Source: an uncultured Alistipes sp. | GTDB taxonomy: Bacteria > Bacteroidota > Bacteroidia > Bacteroidales > Rikenellaceae | Direction: 5' to 3' | Length of the DNA: 42,078 bases | Assembly (NCBI GenBank): GCA_944321185.1 | Contig: CALUKH010000016.1 | Location: 1 to 42,078 of the forward strand | Translations under genes and position numbers: made by a program | Notes under the pieces: generated by a model | What the model saw: only the letters and a program-made list of their open reading frames with translations | Told to the model about the DNA's origin: nothing | The model's database searches: none | Shown here: positions 33,579 through 42,003 of the stretch, one piece after another | Position numbering within the stretch: the first letter of the stretch is position 1 | Layout of the letters: each line of letters starts with the position of its first letter

Positions 33579-33609
33579 CAAAGTTACTAAAAAATAAGAT
33601 AATTGCAAA
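33579..33609 (-). promoter_or_regulatory. Promoter of the yceD-rpmF-plsX-fabH operon
   Basis: The minus strand has TTTG (33606-33609) and TAACTTTG (33579-33586), 19 nt apart: the textbook Bacteroidota layout. The leader to the ATG at 33560 is about 15 nt. Confidence 0.8.
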
Positions 33610-33677
33610 GAAAACCGCGAGTTTTAGCACCCGACGCGCTCATCGGCTGAATCCGTAACGGGCTCGCGGAACGAAAA

Positions 33678-33709
33678 TTTGCTTTTCCACGCGGCATGTA
33701 CTATCTTTG
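33678..33709 (+). promoter_or_regulatory. Promoter of the 133-residue protein gene, adjoining its start
   Basis: TTTG (33678-33681) and TATCTTTG (33702-33709) are 20 nt apart. Only six bases separate the -7 box from the ATG at 33716, so the transcript probably begins at or next to the start codon. A TTG start at 33707 would lie inside the box and was rejected. Confidence 0.75.
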
Positions 33710-33715
33710 TCCGAC

Positions 33716-34117
33716 ATGAAGGAGCAAGGATTCAAAATCGAGCTGAAATGCCGCTACGACGAGTGGTGGCGCTACAACGCCGACCTGATGTGCGGATGCT
33801 TCGATGTGGACGACAACCGCATCGGATTCGCATCGACGGCCTCGGACGTTGCCGACGTGGGGTCGAATCTGCGGGCCTGCCCCGAGGGTACGGCCGCCAA
33901 CCGGAGCGTCACGCTCCAGACACCGCCGTGCGACCACCTCGTGCTCTACGTCTACATCATCCCCCACACGCTGCCCGCGGGCAATGACATCGATGCCTCG
34001 CGTCCGTTCGAGGCCGAGATCCGCATCTCGTACAACGGCCGCCATCTGCGCACCGAGAAGCGCATGATCAACCAATGGTCGGGGGCTTCCATCGAGATGA
34101 AGGTCGCCAACCAGTAG
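33716..34117 (+). CDS. Uncharacterised cytosolic protein, 133 residues
   Basis: I do not recognise a named family. The protein (from ATG 33716) has no signal peptide or membrane segment and alternates short hydrophobic strands with polar turns (FKIELKCRYDEWWRYNADLMCGCFD; HLVLYVYIIPHTLPAGNDID; FEAEIRISYNGRHL), suggesting a small beta-sandwich. Trp pairs and the C-terminal MINQWSGASIEMKV may be conserved. Convincing promoter, proper codon use and a following terminator (34203-34238) support a real gene. It is divergent from the yceD operon. Confidence 0.75.
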   Translation: MKEQGFKIELKCRYDEWWRYNADLMCGCFDVDDNRIGFASTASDVADVGSNLRACPEGTAANRSVTLQTPPCDHLVLYVYIIPHTLPAGNDIDASRPFEAEIRISYNGRHLRTEKRMINQWSGASIEMKVANQ

Positions 34118-34202
34118 CGCTGCCAGGGAGAGGGAGGCGTCGCACCGTTCTGCGATTCGGTCCGTCGCGACACATCCTCGTCCCGCCCCCCCCCAAACAC
34201 AC

Positions 34203-34238
34203 AAAAAAGGGAAGCCCGTAAAGGCTTCCCCTTTTCTT
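34203..34238. terminator. Bidirectional terminator between the 133-residue protein gene and gapA
   Basis: GGGAAGCC pairs with GGCTTCCC across loop CGTAAA, with an A-run before (six U for gapA on the minus strand) and CTTTTCTTTC after. A nine-base C run (34186-34194) precedes it. Confidence 0.88.
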
Positions 34239-34254
34239 TCGAGGTGTCTTACAA

Positions 34255-35286
<1,032 letters not shown>

Positions 35287-35326
35287 TTATTTGTTAATAA
35301 AAACTTGCGTTATTTTTTTCACAGCG

Positions 35327-35358
35327 CAAAAGTACATACTTTAAATATTATACGCAAA
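35327..35358 (-). promoter_or_regulatory. gapA promoter
   Basis: The minus strand has TTTG (35355-35358) and TACTTTTG (35327-35334) exactly 20 nt apart, within a very AT-rich stretch. Confidence 0.8.
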
Positions 35359-35428
35359 TAAAAATTTAATTTTTTCACAATCTCCCTCCGACAGGCCTCC
35401 AACAGGGCTCTGAAGGGCATCCGCGGGG

Positions 35429-35527
35429 GTCAGACGGGTGCCTGACAAGAGCCTGACAAGAGCCTGACGGGTGGCTGACGGGTGGCTGACAGGAGCCTGA
35501 CGAGTGCCTGACGGGTGCCTGACACCC
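35429..35527. repeat. Nine tandem 11-bp repeats (GCCTGACRGGW type)
   Basis: Eight units in perfect 11-bp phase run from 35440 to 35527 (GCCTGACAAGA twice, GCCTGACGGGT, GGCTGACGGGT, GGCTGACAGGA, GCCTGACGAGT, GCCTGACGGGT, GCCTGACACCC), preceded by a degenerate unit at 35429. The array is between the gapA promoter and the end of mlaF. It does not resemble a CRISPR (no spacers) and is not in a coding frame I believe in. Confidence 0.9.
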
Positions 35528-35553
35528 TCTGCGCAGCATCTCTGCCGGCCGCT

Positions 35554-35648
35554 CCTCTTCGGACGCCGGCCCTACTCCGAGGCAGCCCTACTCTGAGCCG
35601 GACCTCTTCTAAGCCGACCCTCTTCGGACGCCGACCCTACTCCGAGGC
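35554..35648. repeat. 30-bp direct repeat including the mlaF stop codon
   Basis: CCTCTTCGGACGCCGGCCCT... at 35554-35583 recurs at 35619-35648 with one mismatch, 65 bp apart. The second copy includes the last codons and stop of the MlaF-like gene (ASE-stop), so its 3' end appears duplicated downstream. A more decayed copy (CTACTCTGAGCCGGACCTCTTC) lies between. Confidence 0.8.
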
Positions 35649-36392
35649 GGCCTTGGCACGTTTGGCCATGGCCGAGGCGAAGACGAACTCGTTCAACTCG
35701 CGGTTGTCGGCATGGAGAATCTCCTGCCGGGTACCCTCCCACCATTTGCGGCCGTTGTGGATATACACAATTTTCTCGCCGATCTCCATCACGGAGTTCA
35801 TGTCGTGCGTGTTGATGATCGTCGTCATGCCGTATTCGTGGGTGATTTCGTGAATCAGGTTGTCGATGACGATCGAGGTCTGCGGATCGAGTCCCGAGTT
35901 GGGTTCGTCGCAGAACAGGTAGCGGGGATTCATCACGATGGCGCGGGCGATGGCCACACGCTTGATCATACCGCCCGACAATTCGGCCGGATAGAGGTGG
36001 TTGGCATTTTCGAGCCGCACGCGGTTCAGGCAGAAATTCACGCGTTCGAGCTTTTCGCGTTCGCTCTGCGAGGTGAAGAGGTCGAGCGGCAGCTTGACGT
36101 TCTCCTCGACGGTCGACGAGTCGAGCAGCGCACCGCCCTGGAAGATCATGCCGATGTCCTTGCGGATGCTCTTGCGCTGGCGGAATCCCAGGCGCGAGAA
36201 GTTCACCTCGTCGTACCACACGTCGCCCGAATCGGGTTCGTGCAGCCCCACGAGGGTCTTCAGCAGCACGGTCTTGCCCGAGCCGCTGCGTCCGATGATA
36301 AGGTTCGTGCGTCCGGTCTCGAACTCCACCGAGATGTCGTCCAGTACGACCCGTCCGTCGAACGACTTGACGATATGTTCGGCGCGTATCAT
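35637..36392 (-). CDS. mlaF: ABC transporter ATP-binding protein, MlaF-like
   Basis: This is the ATPase of an Mla-type phospholipid transporter that moves lipids between the membranes. Start at 36392 (MIRAEHIVKSFDG) overlaps the permease stop by ATGA, giving 251 residues. Walker A is GRSGSGKT (34-41), the signature LSGGMIKRVAIARAI and Walker B YLFCDEPNSGLDP follow, with the MlaF-like ITHEYGMTTIINTHDMNSVMEIGEKIVYIHNG. It partners with the MlaE permease encoded just upstream; an MlaD-type binding protein is not in the window. Confidence 0.94.
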   Translation of the reverse strand: MIRAEHIVKSFDGRVVLDDISVEFETGRTNLIIGRSGSGKTVLLKTLVGLHEPDSGDVWYDEVNFSRLGFRQRKSIRKDIGMIFQGGALLDSSTVEENVKLPLDLFTSQSEREKLERVNFCLNRVRLENANHLYPAELSGGMIKRVAIARAIVMNPRYLFCDEPNSGLDPQTSIVIDNLIHEITHEYGMTTIINTHDMNSVMEIGEKIVYIHNGRKWWEGTRQEILHADNRELNEFVFASAMAKRAKAASE

Positions 36393-37132
36393 ATCAGCAG
36401 TACTTGAGTCAGAATGAGGTCGAAGAGCAGGATCACCACGCAGCTCACGACCACGGCCCGAGTCGAAGCGGCACCCACCTCGAGCGAATTGCCGCGGGCG
36501 TTGTAGCCGAAGAAGGCCGAGATCGAGGTGATGATGTAGGCGAAGAAGACGGTCTTGATGAGCGTGTAGGTGATCGAATAGGGTCGGAAGTCCATCAGCA
36601 GGCCGTCGACGTAGTCGGCCGGGATCATGATGCCCGTGGCGGCGGCGATGAGCCATCCGCCGAGGATGCCGATCAGGATCGAGAGGATGGTCAGAAAGGG
36701 GAAGAAGATCATCGCGGCGACGATCTTCGGCAGAATGAGGTACGAGGCCGAATTGACGCCCATGATCTCCAGGGCATCGATCTGCTCGGTGATGCGCATC
36801 GTGCCGATTTCGGAGGCGATGCTCGATCCGACCTTGCCGGCCAGAATCAGCGCCACGACCGCCGACGAGAACTCCAGGATCATCGTTTCGCGCGTGGCAT
36901 AGCCGATCAGCGACTTGGGGATGAACGGCGAATCGAGGTTGATGGACATCTGCAGGGCGATCACCGCGCCGATGAAGAGCGAGATGATGGCCGTCAGTCC
37001 GATCGAGTTGACGCCCAGGGCATCCATCTCGAAGATGATGCGCCGGCGGTAGATCGCGGCCTTTTCCGGACGGGAAAAGACCTTTCCCATCAGGATGAAA
37101 TAACGTCCGATCAGTCCGAAAATCCGCAGCAT
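36389..37132 (-). CDS. mlaE: ABC transporter permease, MlaE family
   Basis: The 247-residue inner-membrane protein belongs to the MlaE permease family, with about five helices and the conserved GVNSIGLTAIISLFIGAVIALQ, LILAGKVGSSIASEIGTMRITEQIDALEIMGVNSASYLILPKI (the cytosolic loop signature) and a C-terminal GAASTRAVVVSCVVILLFDLILTQVL. It works with the MlaF-like ATPase (4-nt overlap) in lipid transport across the envelope. It starts one base after the DUF4834 stop. Confidence 0.95.
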   Translation of the reverse strand: MLRIFGLIGRYFILMGKVFSRPEKAAIYRRRIIFEMDALGVNSIGLTAIISLFIGAVIALQMSINLDSPFIPKSLIGYATRETMILEFSSAVVALILAGKVGSSIASEIGTMRITEQIDALEIMGVNSASYLILPKIVAAMIFFPFLTILSILIGILGGWLIAAATGIMIPADYVDGLLMDFRPYSITYTLIKTVFFAYIITSISAFFGYNARGNSLEVGAASTRAVVVSCVVILLFDLILTQVLLI

Positions 37133-37133
37133 G

Positions 37134-37535
37134 TCAGTTCTTCTCCTCCTCGAATTCGACGTAGTCGCCGACCTTGTCCGAGACGCGTTTCTCGGGCACG
37201 CCGGAGGTTTTGTAGATTTTGACTTCGCCTTCGCGGTCCTCGCCGCGGGTTTCCCGGCGCGAGAAGGGGGATCCGAAGCCCTCGCGGGGATCGAACCCCG
37301 AGCGGCCGAACTGCTCCTCCATCTGCTTGCGGGCGCGGTAGATGCGCCAGCGGAAGGCCAGCGTCAACACCACAATCAACAGAATCAGTCCCATGATGAA
37401 ATACAATATGAAGAGTGCGATGCCCTTCAGCACCGCGGGGGCGGCGATTGCCAGAAACAGGATGATGAACGTCGTGAACGGATTGCGCCGCACGAAGCCC
37501 GCCACCGAGTCGATGATCGCCATCAGGAAATTCAT
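37134..37535 (-). CDS. DUF4834 family membrane protein
   Basis: The 133-residue protein has two close hydrophobic segments (about 19-36 and 37-61) and then a basic/acidic cytosolic tail (RIYRARKQMEEQFGRSGFDPREGFGSPFSRRETRGEDREGEVKIYKTS...), the DUF4834 pattern found in Bacteroidota. Function is unknown. It is the first gene of the operon with mlaE and mlaF, with one base between it and mlaE, so it may be an accessory of the lipid transporter. Confidence 0.85.
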   Translation of the reverse strand: MNFLMAIIDSVAGFVRRNPFTTFIILFLAIAAPAVLKGIALFILYFIMGLILLIVVLTLAFRWRIYRARKQMEEQFGRSGFDPREGFGSPFSRRETRGEDREGEVKIYKTSGVPEKRVSDKVGDYVEFEEEKN

Positions 37536-37612
37536 TTCTTTTTCGGTTTCAAGGTTTGCTCGTCACCTCCGCAAAGAGCGTGCAATCCGCCCGCGGGGGA
37601 AGTTTATCAGTG

Positions 37613-37642
37613 CAAAGGTAGCGAAAAATATGCGTAATTCAA
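37613..37642 (-). promoter_or_regulatory. Promoter of the DUF4834-mlaE-mlaF operon
   Basis: The minus strand has TTG (37640-37642) and TACCTTTG (37613-37620), spaced 19 nt. The leader to the ATG at 37535 is about 75 nt. Confidence 0.68.
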
Positions 37643-37652
37643 TTAAATGTCG

Positions 37653-37660
37653 TAAATTTG
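37653..37660 (+). promoter_or_regulatory. -7 box of the purB promoter
   Basis: TAAATTTG matches TAnnTTTG; the ATG is 28 nt downstream. No TTTG at -33 spacing; that region overlaps the divergent mla promoter. Confidence 0.6.
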
Positions 37661-37688
37661 GAGCTCGAAAACAAATCTCAACCCAAAT

Positions 37689-39035
37689 ATGTTAACGCCA
37701 CTCACAGCCATCTCGCCCGTCGACGGGCGCTACAGAAACAAAACGGAAAAACTGGCGGATTATTTTTCCGAACAGGCACTGATTCGCTATCGGATCCGCG
37801 TCGAAGTGGAGTACTTCATCGCGCTGTGCGAGCTGCCGCTGCCGCAGCTGGCCGGCATCGATCCGGCCCGGTTTGCCGATCTGCGGGCGCTCTACACCTC
37901 GTTCACCCCGGCCGACGCCGAACGCGTCAAGCAGATCGAATCGGTGACCAACCACGACGTCAAGGCCGTCGAGTACATCATCAAGGAGAAGATGGATGCG
38001 CTGGGGCTGGGTGCCTACAAGGAGTTCGTGCACTTCGGCCTCACGTCGCAGGACATCAACAATACGGCCATTCCGCTCTCGCTCAAGGAGGCGATGACCG
38101 GCGTCTACTACCCGGCTGTCGAGGAGGTGCGCGACAAGCTGGCGTCGTTCGCCCAGGAGTGGCGTTCGATCCCGATGCTGGCCCGCACCCACGGACAGCC
38201 CGCCTCGCCCACGTCGCTGGGCAAGGAGTTCTCGGTATTCGTCGAGCGCCTCGAGAAGCAGCTGGTCATGCTTCACGACATTGCCGTGCCGGCGAAGTTC
38301 GGCGGCGCGACGGGCAACTTCAACGCCCACCACGCAGCCTACCCCGAGATTGACTGGGTGGCCTTCGCCAACCGCTTCGTCAACGAGACGCTGGGGCTCT
38401 GCCGCTCGCAATACACCACCCAGATCGAGCATTACGACAACCTGGCGGCCATCTTCGACAACATGAAGCGCATCGACACCATCCTGATCGACCTTTCGCG
38501 CGACATGTGGACCTACATCTCGATGGAGTACTTCAAACAGCAGATCAAGGCCGGCGAAGTCGGTTCGAGCGCCATGCCGCACAAGGTCAACCCGATCGAC
38601 TTCGAGAATGCCGAGGGCAACTTCGGCATCGCCAATGCCGTCTTCGAACACCTCGCCTCGAAACTTCCCGTTTCGCGTCTGCAGCGAGACCTGACCGATT
38701 CGACCGTGCTGCGCAACATCGGCGTTCCCGTTGCCCATGCCGTGATCGCGCTGCAGTCGCTGATGAAGGGGCTCAACAAGGTGATCCTCAACCGCGAGGC
38801 ACTGGAGCATGACCTGGAGCAGAACTGGGCCGTGGTGGCCGAGGGCATCCAGACGATCCTGCGCCGCGAGGGCTATCCGAAACCCTACGAGGCGCTGAAG
38901 GCCCTCACGCGTACCAATACCCACATTACGCGTGAAGCGATTGCCGCCTTCATCGAGACGCTCAACGTGTCGGAGGAGGTGAAGAAGGAGCTGCGGGCCC
39001 TTTCGCCGATGACCTACACGGGCGTCTTCCGCTAA
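37689..39035 (+). CDS. purB: Adenylosuccinate lyase
   Basis: PurB cleaves SAICAR to AICAR and adenylosuccinate to AMP, releasing fumarate. The 448-residue protein has LTAISPVDGRYRNKT at the start, HFGLTSQDINNTA, ARTHGQPASPT and the superfamily signature SSAMPHKVNPIDFENAEG with the mobile catalytic loop. This is the E. coli-like length and type. Single gene, divergent from the mla operon, followed by a terminator at 39081-39119. Confidence 0.98.
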   Translation: MLTPLTAISPVDGRYRNKTEKLADYFSEQALIRYRIRVEVEYFIALCELPLPQLAGIDPARFADLRALYTSFTPADAERVKQIESVTNHDVKAVEYIIKEKMDALGLGAYKEFVHFGLTSQDINNTAIPLSLKEAMTGVYYPAVEEVRDKLASFAQEWRSIPMLARTHGQPASPTSLGKEFSVFVERLEKQLVMLHDIAVPAKFGGATGNFNAHHAAYPEIDWVAFANRFVNETLGLCRSQYTTQIEHYDNLAAIFDNMKRIDTILIDLSRDMWTYISMEYFKQQIKAGEVGSSAMPHKVNPIDFENAEGNFGIANAVFEHLASKLPVSRLQRDLTDSTVLRNIGVPVAHAVIALQSLMKGLNKVILNREALEHDLEQNWAVVAEGIQTILRREGYPKPYEALKALTRTNTHITREAIAAFIETLNVSEEVKKELRALSPMTYTGVFR

Positions 39036-39080
39036 ACCGCCTGCAGAGACACCCCACACGGGCTCAAAGATAGACCGAAG

Positions 39081-39119
39081 AGCCGCCGACGGATTCGATC
39101 CGCCGGCGGCTTCTGTTTT
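39081..39119 (+). terminator. purB terminator
   Basis: GCCGCCG (39082-39088) pairs with CGGCGGC (39104-39110), the stem continuing inward after one mismatch; TTCTGTTTT follows. Confidence 0.8.
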
Positions 39120-39146
39120 GGCACGGACTTTGTTTTGATACGGGCA

Positions 39147-39265
39147 ACTGCGGGTCAGCAACCGCAGTGAGGTTTCTTCATTTATTTAAGTTTGGGTTAG
39201 TAGTTTAGGAGGGCAACCTCCAAGGGCGGCAGGCAATCGCGAGATTCCCTGCTGTCTCTTTTTTT
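39147..39265 (+). ncRNA. Possible small structured RNA
   Basis: Three stems follow each other on the plus strand: ACTGCGG/CCGCAGT (39147-39168); GGAGG-GCAA-CCTCC with a GNRA loop (39208-39221); and a 13-bp imperfect stem with GCGA loop (39225-39256) followed by TCTTTTTTT, a good terminator. An AT-rich linker (39170-39206) joins the first two. A second terminator this strong after purB already has one suggests an independent transcript. A promoter was not clearly found (GGACTTTG at 39125-39132 is a poor match). I could not match it to 6S, SRP or tmRNA. Downstream to 39382 I see nothing else. Confidence 0.4.
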
Positions 39266-39382
39266 GTGGAAAAATTCCACAACTCCCCGACAGATTCCCC
39301 AACAGTCCCGACACCACCCCATTCCCGGAGATCGCATCCGTTGGGAAACAGTCAAAATTCGCATGCCGGTTGCGGGGGCCGG

Positions 39383-41779
39383 CTAAAACTCGATCGTCAG
39401 CCCCAACGTCGGCAGCAGCGTACCGCTCACCTGCTCGATCTCTTTCATTTTGTAGCGTTGCTGCTCGACCGGATCCCCCGGATTTTCGATCTCCCCGGTC
39501 GGCATCCAGACGGAGGGCGAACGGAACTTGCTCACCGTAACGTTCTGCAGGTCGATGTAGAAACCGAGCATGAACCGCTTGAAATAGAAGATCTTGTCCA
39601 ACCGGACATCCAACTGGGCAAAGGCATCGAGGCGTTCGGCGTTGTAACGGTCATAGTCGTAGTAGGGACGGCCCTGGGCATCCCAGGCCGTCACGAGCGA
39701 CGACGTCGCCAGGTCGTAGGGCGTATAGGGGGCACCCCCGATGGCACTCAACTTGGCGCCGAAACTCCAGTTGCGCGGGAAGTCGTACGTACCGCTGAGG
39801 TTGACGACGAAGCGGTTGTCCCAGGCCGAGGCGATCCACGGAGCCGAGGCATTGTTGCGGTATTCCGAACGGTAGAGCGTCACCGACCCCACGACGTTGA
39901 GCCGCCCGGGGATCTGCCACCGTGCCATCGCCTCCACGCCGTAGGCACGCCCCTGGGCCGAGGAGACCAGCGCCTCGTTGCCCACCGTACCGTAATCGGC
40001 CCCCTTGCACGAGAGGGGGATGTCATCGACGAGCGACAGCGGCACCTTGCCGTAGCGTTTGTAGAAGCCTTCGAGCGTCACGATCAGCCGGTCGGCATGG
40101 CGCCAGTCGAAACCGCCGCTGACCGTCCCGACGTGCATGTAGTCCAGCGAACGGTTGACCAGTTGTCCCTCCTGCTTGAATCCCAACGCCGTGTAGGGCG
40201 GCAACTGGTAGTAGAGCCCGGCGGCACCGCTCACCGACCAGGCGTCGCTCAGTGCATAGGAGATCGAGGCCCGGGGCGAGAGCTGCTCCCAGAAGCGGGC
40301 CATGCGCCCCGAGTAGTCGCAGCCGTCGGTCCGCAATCCGACCGAAGCCTTCAGCCGCTTGTCCAGCGAGACGTATTCGGCCGAGACAAAGGCGCCCCAG
40401 CCGAGAATTCCCAGCCGCGTGTTGTAATCGGAGAGCACCTGTTCGCGATGGACGTAGAGGCGTTGCAGCGTGCGGTTCGTATAGGAGGACCAGGTCACCT
40501 CGGCCCCCTCGCGCACGGTCCAACGACCGAGATAGGTGCGGTTTTCGGCGCGCAGCGTGCTCTTCTGCTCGACGGAACGCAGCCGCAGGTTGAGATTCTC
40601 CTCGCTCGACGAATCGTTGTTGCGGTACTTCAGGTTGCGGTTGTTCAGGTAGTTGTGGCTCAGCGTCACGGTCTGTACGTGACGGCCGGCGTAGTGACGC
40701 CACGAGGCCCCGACCGTAAAGGTCTCCTGCTGGATGCGCGGCAGATAGCTCAACAGATACTGGGCATTTTCGCCCTCCTCGTCGACGTTGAGCTTCATGT
40801 TGTCGATGCCGGCCAACGCCAGCACGGTCAGTTCGTCACGCTCCGAAAGACGCGTCTTGACCTTCACCTGCCCGTCGATGTAGTTCGGCAGAAAAGGCAG
40901 CCCCAGCATCTTGAACAACAGCTGCAGGTAGGACTGCCGCAGCGAGAAGAGATAGGTCGTCCGGTCACCGATGTGACCGCTGCCGCTCACCCCCACCTCC
41001 GAGGCACCCAGCGTTGCCTTGAAGGTCTGCTTTTCGGGGTTGCCGTCGCGCAGCTGGAAATCGAGCACCGAGCTCATCGCTCCGGCCCTATCGGCGGGAA
41101 AGGCACCGGTATAGAAGCTGATTTCGCGCACCAGATCGGCATTGACAATGCTCACCGGACCGCCCGTGGCACCCTGCGTGGCGAAGTGGTTGATATTCGG
41201 GATCTCGATGCCGTCCATGTAGAACTTGTTCTCCGAGGGTCCGCCGCCGCGTACGATCAGATCGTTGCGGTAGCCCACGGGCGAGAACGACACGCCCGGA
41301 TAGGAACGCACGATGCGCGAAATGTCGCGGTTTGCGCCGGGGCTCTTCTCGATCTCCTGCAGCCCGATGACCTTCAGACTGACGGGGCTCTCGGTCGTCA
41401 CGCGGAAGGGGGTCGGGCGCACCGTCACGGCCTCGACCTGCGTGGCATCCTCCTCGAGTTCGACCTCGATGAAGGGAGTGGCGGCCGAAACCCGGTATTC
41501 GGCCGTGGTCTGCGTCTTGTAACCCACCGACGAGACCGTCAGCCGCCAGATGCCGGGTTTGACATGCGCAAGGTGGAAGCGACCGAGCGAATCGGTCGAG
41601 ACACCCGTGCGCTCCTGCCCGGCCAGCACCACGGCCGCATAGGGCACCGGCTGACGGCTCAGACGGTCGATCACCCGACCGTCGACCGAATAGGAGTTCG
41701 ACTGTGCCCGGACACCCGATCCGAGCAGGGAGAGCAGACAGGCTGCAAAGGTCAAAAGATGGATTTTATACGGAATCAT
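39383..41779 (-). CDS. TonB-dependent receptor with carboxypeptidase-regulatory-like domain
   Basis: Start at 41779 (MIPYKIHLLT) gives a proper Sec signal (to Ala25) and 798 residues; the open frame continues upstream of the promoter box and is not used. After the signal come a CarboxypepD_reg-like domain (about 30-115; VDGRVIDRLSRQPVPYAAVVL), the plug (about 120-240; VRGGGPSENKFYMDGIEIPNINHF; GAFPADRAGAMSSVLDFQL) and a 22-strand-type barrel ending LGLTIEF. No STN domain, no SusD and no regulatory genes are nearby, so it is not a PUL transporter; it may take up a metal complex or cofactor. Substrate is unknown. Confidence 0.93.
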   Translation of the reverse strand: MIPYKIHLLTFAACLLSLLGSGVRAQSNSYSVDGRVIDRLSRQPVPYAAVVLAGQERTGVSTDSLGRFHLAHVKPGIWRLTVSSVGYKTQTTAEYRVSAATPFIEVELEEDATQVEAVTVRPTPFRVTTESPVSLKVIGLQEIEKSPGANRDISRIVRSYPGVSFSPVGYRNDLIVRGGGPSENKFYMDGIEIPNINHFATQGATGGPVSIVNADLVREISFYTGAFPADRAGAMSSVLDFQLRDGNPEKQTFKATLGASEVGVSGSGHIGDRTTYLFSLRQSYLQLLFKMLGLPFLPNYIDGQVKVKTRLSERDELTVLALAGIDNMKLNVDEEGENAQYLLSYLPRIQQETFTVGASWRHYAGRHVQTVTLSHNYLNNRNLKYRNNDSSSEENLNLRLRSVEQKSTLRAENRTYLGRWTVREGAEVTWSSYTNRTLQRLYVHREQVLSDYNTRLGILGWGAFVSAEYVSLDKRLKASVGLRTDGCDYSGRMARFWEQLSPRASISYALSDAWSVSGAAGLYYQLPPYTALGFKQEGQLVNRSLDYMHVGTVSGGFDWRHADRLIVTLEGFYKRYGKVPLSLVDDIPLSCKGADYGTVGNEALVSSAQGRAYGVEAMARWQIPGRLNVVGSVTLYRSEYRNNASAPWIASAWDNRFVVNLSGTYDFPRNWSFGAKLSAIGGAPYTPYDLATSSLVTAWDAQGRPYYDYDRYNAERLDAFAQLDVRLDKIFYFKRFMLGFYIDLQNVTVSKFRSPSVWMPTGEIENPGDPVEQQRYKMKEIEQVSGTLLPTLGLTIEF

Positions 41780-41783
41780 GCTG

Positions 41784-41791
41784 CAAAGATA
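41784..41791 (-). promoter_or_regulatory. -7 box abutting the TonB-receptor start
   Basis: The minus strand reads TATCTTTG, then CAGC, then the ATG at 41779. Only four bases separate box and start codon, predicting a leaderless mRNA. No clear -33 TTTG is present. Confidence 0.6.
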
Positions 41792-41964
41792 GGTTTTTTC
41801 AGACCGTATTGTCCCGAAGAAGTCCGATTCGGGCGAAATCCGGGATCGGTCATCCCGCAGCAAAATCGCTGCCACGATCCGCCGGTTGAGGCGGCAGACC
41901 GGGCATCGGTCGGGAGCCCTGGCCGGCACCGGGGACTTTCAACGCCCGAAAAAACGACGGTCCG

Positions 41965-41996
41965 AAAAACAGACAGCCACCTCGATTGAGGTGGCT
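41965..41996 (-). terminator. Terminator after tRNA-Val
   Basis: AGCCACCTC pairs with GAGGTGGCT around a four-base loop (41975-41996); in the minus-strand RNA GTCTG and five U follow. It is 8 nt from the tRNA 3' end. Confidence 0.8.
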
Positions 41997-42003
41997 GACG
42001 GTG

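Noticed and set aside
33707-33715. TTG start adding three residues to the 133-residue protein
   Set aside because: The TTG lies inside the -7 promoter box, so it would not be transcribed.
35429-35527. CRISPR-like array
   Set aside because: The repeats are 11 bp in direct contact, without spacers, and no cas genes are near.
39147-39265. SRP RNA, 6S RNA or tmRNA
   Set aside because: The conserved SRP tetraloop region (GGUCAGG...GGAAGC), the tmRNA acceptor and tag, and the 6S central bubble with long stems are not seen.
39266-41989. A plus-strand open frame of about 907 codons opposite the TonB receptor
   Set aside because: It has no recognisable domain and is Arg/His/Gly-rich, typical of a complement frame; the opposite strand encodes a full receptor.
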